From Flavobacteriales bacterium (GTDB lineage: Bacteria; Bacteroidota; Bacteroidia; Flavobacteriales_D; Sanyastnellaceae): a stretch of 12,518 nt of DNA. Every line of letters begins with the position of its first letter. Positions within the stretch are counted from its first letter, which is position 1. The stretch is from positions 1 through 12,518 of the forward strand of contig DQRJ01000010.1 of the NCBI GenBank assembly GCA_015663855.1, read 5' to 3'. The notes under the pieces were generated by a model. It made no database searches and had not been told where the DNA came from. It saw only the letters and a program-made list of their open reading frames with translations. This document shows positions 7,891 to 12,518 of this stretch, piece by piece. A program made the position numbers and the translations under genes.

Positions 7891-9360
7891 TCAATCGTAA
7901 AGTTTTGGCGTTAGCCATAAATTTTTAAAAAAGGGTGATAGAGTCACACCAAACTGAATACTAAAGAGTGATTCTTCAAGTGTAACATCTAAAACTGTGC
8001 CATTGTCTATCCCTAACCCTCTTTGTCCCATCTCTACACCAAAGTGGAAGCGACTTGTTGAGCGGCTTCCCTCTAATGGCATGGTGATCCCAGCCGAAGC
8101 TCTCCATCCAGATAATTGTGCTCCTCTATATGATATAGGGTATGCATCAAGAGCAAAACCAGCTTTGTAAGTAGTGCGAGATAAAATATTGTTTGAGGAC
8201 CCGCTGGAGTTGGGTTTAAAAGCAATTCCTACAGATGTTCTAGAAGCTTTCGCCCAAGTTGCGTCTCCTCCTAAGAGGCTGATTTCATAGGAATCAGTTT
8301 CGGAACTCCAATGTAATGAATCAGATACTGAGCTCCAATCCTCTTGCATATAATCAGCTGAAATTTGTATCCTTCTACCATTAGCTTTTTCAAAAACAAT
8401 AGACCCTCCACCAGACATTTTCGAAGGAATTCTTCCTTCAGCATCTAATAAACTAATGTAAGAAGCTGTGTCGATTACAGTTTCAACGCTACTAAGTAAT
8501 TGCACAGTCTCAACAGTTTTCTCATAATCAGTATACAACGTAGACGAAGGCGAGTAAGTTGCTCCGGCATAAAGTGTTGCGCTACCTTGAAAATTTCGTT
8601 GGTCGTCATAGTTTGCATACAAAAGCTGGAAAGCTTGAACTCCTAAAAGCGTACTTAGAGATCGATGTCTCATAGATGTGCTAGTTCGATTGTCTAGATA
8701 TGTAACGTCCTCAATGTCTAAACGTCCAGTTGAAATTGCTTCTCCGAAAAGAAATGAAAGTTGAGCACCAACAAAAAGAGACCGGTTAGATACTAACACA
8801 CTATCGTGTTCACCTGCGGAAATCCACTTTTTACCTTTAAATGACTTAGCTGCACCCAAATAACTTTTTGCAAGCCCCCCAGATCCCGAATACCTCTCGT
8901 GTATATCGCTACCTATTAAGGTATCATTAAAGGTCCGAGACACATTGTAACCTTTCCCAGAATAAGGCATCATACCCATCATCACGGCTATTTTACCTCC
9001 GGGTTTTTTTACCACTAAGCTTATTGCCCCTGGTGTACCACTTGTAATAGATGCGGTAGAATCTCCTTCAGTCATATTTGCCCTAGTGATGTGGACAGAG
9101 GATTGAAGTAAAGTAGTTACACATCCAGCTGCCGAAGCCGGCTGGTCAGGATTTATTGAATAACCGTCTAATATGGGTGAGCTCACTCCTCCCATCATTA
9201 ACTGCGGAGACGATAATGTGGGTGTTGTAAGTCCCATTCCAAACCTAGACCATGGAGATGGTTCAGTCTCTTGAGCAGTTACGGTTGTTAAGCTCGTAAA
9301 AGACACAAGAGCTAATGATACAGTTGCAATAAACGCGTTCACTCGAATAGAATTAAACAT
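7891..9360 (-). CDS. Outer-membrane beta-barrel protein, uncharacterised
   Basis: The protein has 489 residues from ATG 9358-9360. It opens with a signal peptide (FIATVSLALVSFTSLTTVTAQ, likely cleaved after Ala29), followed by SPWSRFGMG at about 35-43. That last segment resembles the SPYSRFGxG opening of a family of Bacteroidota outer-membrane proteins distantly similar to FadL/OmpP1 transporters. The rest alternates polar and hydrophobic residues in short strands with Ser/Gly/Thr-rich turns and no long hydrophobic helix, as expected of a barrel. The end (FKNLWLTPKLYD) carries aromatic residues like the closing strand of such proteins. The frame is open up to 9414, but that stretch overlaps the coaX end and puts 18 residues ahead of a normal signal peptide, so the inner ATG is preferred. 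coaX ends 10 bases upstream. The substrate is unknown. Confidence 0.78.
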   Translation of the reverse strand: MFNSIRVNAFIATVSLALVSFTSLTTVTAQETEPSPWSRFGMGLTTPTLSSPQLMMGGVSSPILDGYSINPDQPASAAGCVTTLLQSSVHITRANMTEGDSTASITSGTPGAISLVVKKPGGKIAVMMGMMPYSGKGYNVSRTFNDTLIGSDIHERYSGSGGLAKSYLGAAKSFKGKKWISAGEHDSVLVSNRSLFVGAQLSFLFGEAISTGRLDIEDVTYLDNRTSTSMRHRSLSTLLGVQAFQLLYANYDDQRNFQGSATLYAGATYSPSSTLYTDYEKTVETVQLLSSVETVIDTASYISLLDAEGRIPSKMSGGGSIVFEKANGRRIQISADYMQEDWSSVSDSLHWSSETDSYEISLLGGDATWAKASRTSVGIAFKPNSSGSSNNILSRTTYKAGFALDAYPISYRGAQLSGWRASAGITMPLEGSRSTSRFHFGVEMGQRGLGIDNGTVLDVTLEESLFSIQFGVTLSPFFKNLWLTPKLYD

Positions 9361-9370
9361 ACTAAATATA

Positions 9371-10171
9371 TTAATCTTCGTGGATGAAACGTTGTATGTG
9401 AGGAAATAGTGCATAGTACCCTTTTAGGGTCAAATTCGAATCCGCGAATTTCGGCTTTACTTGGCAGAGTTCCAAAAGTGAGGAATCTCCCCCTGTGATA
9501 ACCACTCCTACACCGCCTACACCGCCTAATTCAAGGTTTAAGACCATCCATCGTCCTATTATTTCTGCCGAAATCCCGTCAGCTGCTCCTCGAATCATGG
9601 CCTCCACGGTTGATATTCCTGTCGTTTTACCTGAAAATGGAGATGACTTAGACCAAACCTCCTTATTGATTTCCGGGAGTGCAGCAGTTCCGTCCCTCAT
9701 AGAATTTAGTCGCAACGAAATTCCTGGGGAAATACTCCCTCCAATGTGCACCCCGTTTTGGATAACGTCCGTGGTTACACATGTCCCTACATCGATTATC
9801 ATCCACGTTTTACATTTTTCGCCTCCTATTAAATCTTTTAAACTTTCCGATTGAATAGCGAAAACGTTAGCTACTCTATCTGTTCCAAGCGATCCTGGAT
9901 TCGCAACTTTCGTGATTAAAGGGTGTCTATCTCCGTGTTTAAACTCGATGACACTTGAGTCAGTTCTAATTTGTAGAAGGTCGTATTCCTCACCACTCCA
10001 CTTTCCAGATCCCGTAAGAAAAATCTCGTCCGCGTTGTCTTCGGGAAGATGCGTAATATTCAATTGTTCTCCGACATCCAATGTTTTTGTTAGTGCAATA
10101 CCCCCCCCTACGAACACACCGTACTTCCATCTAGAATTGCCTTTTTCGACAACCCACACCACTTTTGCCAT
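9371..10171 (-). CDS. coaX: Type III pantothenate kinase
   Basis: CoaX phosphorylates pantothenate with ATP, the first step of coenzyme A synthesis. The 266-residue reading is normal for the family. Landmarks are NPGSLGTDRVAN at about 91-102 (Asp98 of GxDR matches the catalytic base of characterised enzymes), IIDVGTCVTTD (125-135), GGSISPGISLRLNSM (144-158), ALPEI, and VITGGDSSLL near 224-233. The first phosphate-binding motif, normally DxGNT, reads EKGNS here (Glu9-Ser13), an unusual change of its leading aspartate. The gene also holds eight Gs in a row encoding VGGG. ATG 10169-10171 lies 5 bases after the gldD stop with a GGGA nine bases ahead. An in-frame ATG at 10184-10186 would overlap gldD by 10 bases and add MGINE; either is possible. 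The enzyme probably remains active, but the motif change leaves some doubt. Confidence 0.88.
   Translation of the reverse strand: MAKVVWVVEKGNSRWKYGVFVGGGIALTKTLDVGEQLNITHLPEDNADEIFLTGSGKWSGEEYDLLQIRTDSSVIEFKHGDRHPLITKVANPGSLGTDRVANVFAIQSESLKDLIGGEKCKTWMIIDVGTCVTTDVIQNGVHIGGSISPGISLRLNSMRDGTAALPEINKEVWSKSSPFSGKTTGISTVEAMIRGAADGISAEIIGRWMVLNLELGGVGGVGVVITGGDSSLLELCQVKPKFADSNLTLKGYYALFPHIQRFIHED
10101..10108 (-). repeat. Eight-G homopolymer tract inside coaX
   Basis: Eight consecutive C on the plus strand read as eight G in the coaX coding strand, codons for Gly-Gly-Gly near residues 22-24. The frame is intact at this length. A change by one base would truncate the kinase close to its start. 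The tract stands out in an AT-rich region; it may be chance, a slippage-prone site, or a place where sequencing errors gather. Confidence 0.6.
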
Positions 10172-10176
10172 CTCAT

Positions 10177-10755
10177 TTATTCCCATGATACAGTGTGCAT
10201 TAAATGTTCTATATCGTAAAGCAATCGAGCAATGACTGGGGCAGTACTATCTGAGTTTGGCTTATGATCAAAATATAAAGATCCCCTCAAAAAATATTCT
10301 GTGCTATCAGTTAAAAAAAATTGAATTGGAGTAGCGACAGGCCCTTCTAAATGATATAGTATTCCTTTAGATTCTCCTTCTCCTTCATTATTTATTACTC
10401 TTGAACGTCTGATGCCTGAAGCTTTTAGCTCATGACTGAATACAAGGTCTTGAGCATCCTTAATCAAAGCCTCTAAATTATCTTCTATACTGATGTTTGT
10501 ACAATAAAGTCTAGCATTAAAATCGGGGAACCGTACATTGAACCAGCAAGTTGCTTCCTCAGAGGATTTTACATTTTCAATAAAACTATAATCGGGTAAT
10601 TCAAATGATGGTCCGCATTTAGGGCTACTTTGTACAAACTCTGACTCGGGCAACTCTATCCTGAGATAACCTAATGGTCTAGGTACGGGCGGCGGGGTGC
10701 AACTAAACAATAAAACACCAAATAAAGTCATTGTTAACTTAAATGATTGCGTCAT
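10177..10755 (-). CDS. gldD: Gliding motility lipoprotein GldD
   Basis: GldD is a lipoprotein required for gliding in Flavobacterium johnsoniae, where loss of the adjacent-type gene pair gldD/gldE stops movement. Its biochemical role is not settled; it is counted with the type IX secretion/gliding machinery. The 192-residue protein has a lipoprotein signal with lipobox LLFSC (Cys19), a proline-rich spacer (PPPVPRP), and the family motif GYLRIELPE at about 29-37. It then shows CWFNVRFP (70-77) and the strongly conserved block QFFLTDSTEYFLRGSLYF (145-162). It ends with PNSDSTAPVIARLLYDIEHL and a terminal SWE. The start codon overlaps the gldE stop by four bases (ATGA, 10752-10755), showing translational coupling. 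The length matches the family. Confidence 0.93.
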   Translation of the reverse strand: MTQSFKLTMTLFGVLLFSCTPPPVPRPLGYLRIELPESEFVQSSPKCGPSFELPDYSFIENVKSSEEATCWFNVRFPDFNARLYCTNISIEDNLEALIKDAQDLVFSHELKASGIRRSRVINNEGEGESKGILYHLEGPVATPIQFFLTDSTEYFLRGSLYFDHKPNSDSTAPVIARLLYDIEHLMHTVSWE

Positions 10756-12110
10756 AATTCCGTTTGGTCTAAATCGCCCTCATTCAAAGATGTTTTTTCG
10801 ATAGAGTCACTGTTGGGGAGGATGATTTTCACCCTGTCAATTTTCTTCTTATCCCCAGCATCAACCATTAATATGACTTTGTTAAATTCGATATACTCTT
10901 TGAGTTTAGGGATTTTCCCAGCCTGCTCAATCATGAAGCCAGCTAATGTGTCGCTTTCACCCTTCAACTCTTCCCAAACGTCTTCATCTAAATCCATAAT
11001 CCTATAGAAATCTATAAGTGCAGTTTTTCCTTCCATTAAGAAAGTAAAGTCATCTAGTCTTGAATAAGCAATTTCTTCGGCATCGAATTCGTCAGTAATA
11101 TCACCAACTATTTCTTCAAGTACATCTTCAAGCGTAATTAAACCACTTGTGCCTCCGTATTCGTCAACTACTAGAGCCATATGGACCTTTCTACTTTGAA
11201 ATTCTCTAAGCAGATCATCTATTTTCATATTCTCGGGTATGAAAAAAGGCTCTCTTAGAAGTGCATTCCAAACGGCGCTGTCTAAATCTAAAAGAGGTAT
11301 CAGGTCTTTTACGTGTAACACTCCGACCACTTCATCAATAGATCCTTTATGGATAGGAATTCTAGAAAATCCACTAGCTACAACAGCAGATCTTAGCACG
11401 GGCCATGATTCGTCAAGCGAAAAAGCTGTAATATCAGTCCTGGGTGTCATCACTTGTTTCGCGTCCTTATCGCCGAATTTGACAATTCTTTCAAGTATTT
11501 CCTTTTCCTCTGTAGTTCTGTCTTCGTTATCCGTGAGGATTAAAGCTTGCTCAAGATCTTTAGAAGATAAATCTTGAGTGGGACGACTTATTTGTTTATC
11601 TAAACTTTTCCCAATCGCTACTAATGGCTTCCAAAATGGGATTAAAATCTTTTGAAGAATTAAGAGTGTTCCAGCAACAAAACGAGAGACTCCAATATTA
11701 TGCTTTGTAGCAAAAAGCTTTGGTATTACCTCTCCGAATAAGACAATTAGAAGTGTAACTCCTGCAATATGTATGCTGATTGCAAGCCAGTGAGGGAGCG
11801 ATTCAACTGGAAATAATTGCTGGGCCGTTACAGTGGCAATAAGGACAATCGCAACATTTATTAAGTTGTTTAAGACCAAAATCGTTGCCAGCAAATTTCT
11901 AGGCGCAACTTTCTCATCTGGATGCTTTAGCAATTTTAGAACATTTGCTGATGAGGAACTATCGTCTTCCTCCAAATCTTCTAAGTCTGTAGGCTTGAGG
12001 GAGAAAAAGGCTACTTCGGAACCGGAAACTAATGCGCTACAAATTAGAAGTAACACTATTAATCCAGCAGCGATACTTGGGCTAATAAACTGAAGGGAGT
12101 CAGTATTCAC
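10752..12110 (-). CDS. gldE: Gliding motility-associated CNNM/CBS/CorC protein GldE
   Basis: This is an inner-membrane protein of 452 residues. The CNNM domain covers about 10-170, with hydrophobic segments near 11-37, 71-97, 107-130 and 140-165. A CBS pair lies at about 215-340 (MTPRTDITAF, then VVDEYGGTSGLITLEDVLEEIVGDI), and a CorC_HlyC domain at about 350-430. The CNNM cation-site signatures VSGSEVAF, LNNLIN and GEVIPK are present. Position directly before gldD and after ssb identifies it as GldE rather than a generic CorC/HlyC protein. In F. johnsoniae extra GldE can partly offset weakened GldD, which suggests the two interact. The start is GTG 12108-12110; an in-frame TAA lies two codons upstream, so no earlier start is possible, and no ATG occurs until far into the protein. 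An acidic stretch at 42-50 follows the first helix. It lies 14 bases after ssb. Confidence 0.9.
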   Translation of the reverse strand: MNTDSLQFISPSIAAGLIVLLLICSALVSGSEVAFFSLKPTDLEDLEEDDSSSSANVLKLLKHPDEKVAPRNLLATILVLNNLINVAIVLIATVTAQQLFPVESLPHWLAISIHIAGVTLLIVLFGEVIPKLFATKHNIGVSRFVAGTLLILQKILIPFWKPLVAIGKSLDKQISRPTQDLSSKDLEQALILTDNEDRTTEEKEILERIVKFGDKDAKQVMTPRTDITAFSLDESWPVLRSAVVASGFSRIPIHKGSIDEVVGVLHVKDLIPLLDLDSAVWNALLREPFFIPENMKIDDLLREFQSRKVHMALVVDEYGGTSGLITLEDVLEEIVGDITDEFDAEEIAYSRLDDFTFLMEGKTALIDFYRIMDLDEDVWEELKGESDTLAGFMIEQAGKIPKLKEYIEFNKVILMVDAGDKKKIDRVKIILPNSDSIEKTSLNEGDLDQTEL

Positions 12111-12124
12111 TTGTTATCGTTTCG

Positions 12125-12518
12125 TCAGAAAGGCGTTTCTGTAGAGGCCTGAGGCTCAGCTACAACATTTGCTTTTTCAACCATGGGTCTTTCGACGTCA
12201 CCTTTCTTGTCAAGCATTTGCATGACATCAGCTACTATTTCTGTAGTATATCTAGTGATTCCATCTTTATCTGACCATTTTCTGGTTTTCAACTTCCCTT
12301 CAATATAGACTTGAGAACCTTTTCGAAGATATTTTTCAGAAGTTTCTGCCAAACCGCGCCATAAAACAATATTATGCCACTCAGTTAATGATTTTCGTTC
12401 GCCAGAATTCCGATCTTTAAAAGTTTCAGATGTTGCTATAGAGAAAGAACAAACCGCTATTTCACTAGGTGTGTAGCGTATTTCCGGGTCTTTTCCTAGA
12501 TGCCCGACTAGAATTACT
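12125..12518 (-). CDS. ssb: Single-stranded DNA-binding protein (5' end outside window)
   Basis: SSB coats single-stranded DNA in replication, repair and recombination and recruits partners through its C-terminal tip. The visible 130 residues begin VILVGHLGKDPEIRYTP, the usual opening of the OB-fold, so only about three residues should be missing beyond the window edge. Further OB-fold motifs are TEWHNIVLWRGLAE, YLRKGSQVYIEGKLKTRKW and TRYTTEIVADVMQML. The disordered tail is very short, and the last residues are TETPF instead of the usual acidic DDIPF or DDLPF. The order ssb-gldE-gldD is familiar in Bacteroidota, usually with mutY ahead of ssb; that part is not visible here. The codons align from 12517; the outermost base is the end of a codon. 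Confidence 0.93.
   Translation of the reverse strand, partial: VILVGHLGKDPEIRYTPSEIAVCSFSIATSETFKDRNSGERKSLTEWHNIVLWRGLAETSEKYLRKGSQVYIEGKLKTRKWSDKDGITRYTTEIVADVMQMLDKKGDVERPMVEKANVVAEPQASTETPF

Noticed and set aside
9348..9375. TATATTTA close to the barrel gene start as a promoter
   Set aside because: The last base of the TAnnTTTG element is wrong, no TTTG lies at proper distance upstream, and such AT-rich strings are frequent here.
9361..9414. Longer start of the barrel gene within the coaX end
   Set aside because: It would put 18 residues ahead of a standard signal peptide; ATG 9358-9360 leaves a normal export signal and a 10-base spacing after coaX.
10313..10320. Run of eight A (T8 in the gldD strand) as a frameshift or slippage site
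   Set aside because: It encodes the conserved QFFLTDS block of GldD in frame, and A/T runs of this length are common in AT-rich DNA. I see no downstream alternative frame worth reading.

Overview
The window reads as a stretch of core chromosome from a member of the Bacteroidota, most likely a flavobacterium-like lineage. The evidence is the adjacent gldE-gldD pair (gliding motility and type IX secretion genes limited to this phylum), a short-chain-dehydrogenase type threonine dehydrogenase closely resembling the Flavobacterium/Cytophaga enzyme, the long form of QueA, a lipoprotein-type LptC, and the lack of strong Shine-Dalgarno sequences. A TAnnTTTG element at the tdh/queA junction also fits the phylum's promoter consensus. 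Base composition is moderately AT-rich throughout. I see no mobile element, RNA gene, CRISPR array or phage gene.

Layout from right to left, following transcription on the minus strand (12518 to 2317): ssb (its first few codons lie outside the window), gldE, gldD, coaX, an outer-membrane beta-barrel protein, a secreted TPR protein, lptC, a 75-residue two-helix membrane protein, a second CNNM/CBS/CorC membrane protein and a ppiD-like SurA-N/parvulin chaperone. The nine junctions are a 4-base overlap, a 1-base overlap or gaps of 4 to 41 bases, so these ten genes can be read as one operon. To the left, queA (1080-2294, plus strand) converges on ppiD with 22 bases between the stops. The SDR-type threonine dehydrogenase gene (106-1044, minus strand) is divergent from queA with only 35 bases between the two start codons. 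Positions 1-105 hold no gene that I can recognise.

Most of the operon serves the cell envelope. GldE and GldD belong to gliding/type IX secretion. LptC carries LPS across the periplasm. PpiD and probably the TPR protein help proteins mature in the periplasm. The barrel sits in the outer membrane, and two CNNM-type proteins are probable divalent-cation transporters. CoaX (first step of CoA synthesis) and SSB (DNA maintenance) are housekeeping genes carried along with them.

I did not find an obviously new defence or mobile system. The points most worth checking are: an Asp-to-Glu change in the nearly invariant DxGNT motif of CoaX; a run of eight Gs in the same gene; two CxxC motifs and a CPC motif among twelve cysteines in the secreted TPR protein; the small uncharacterised membrane protein after lptC; two paralogous CNNM proteins in one transcription unit; and a queA start that may be leaderless, placed directly after a perfect Bacteroidota -7 element.
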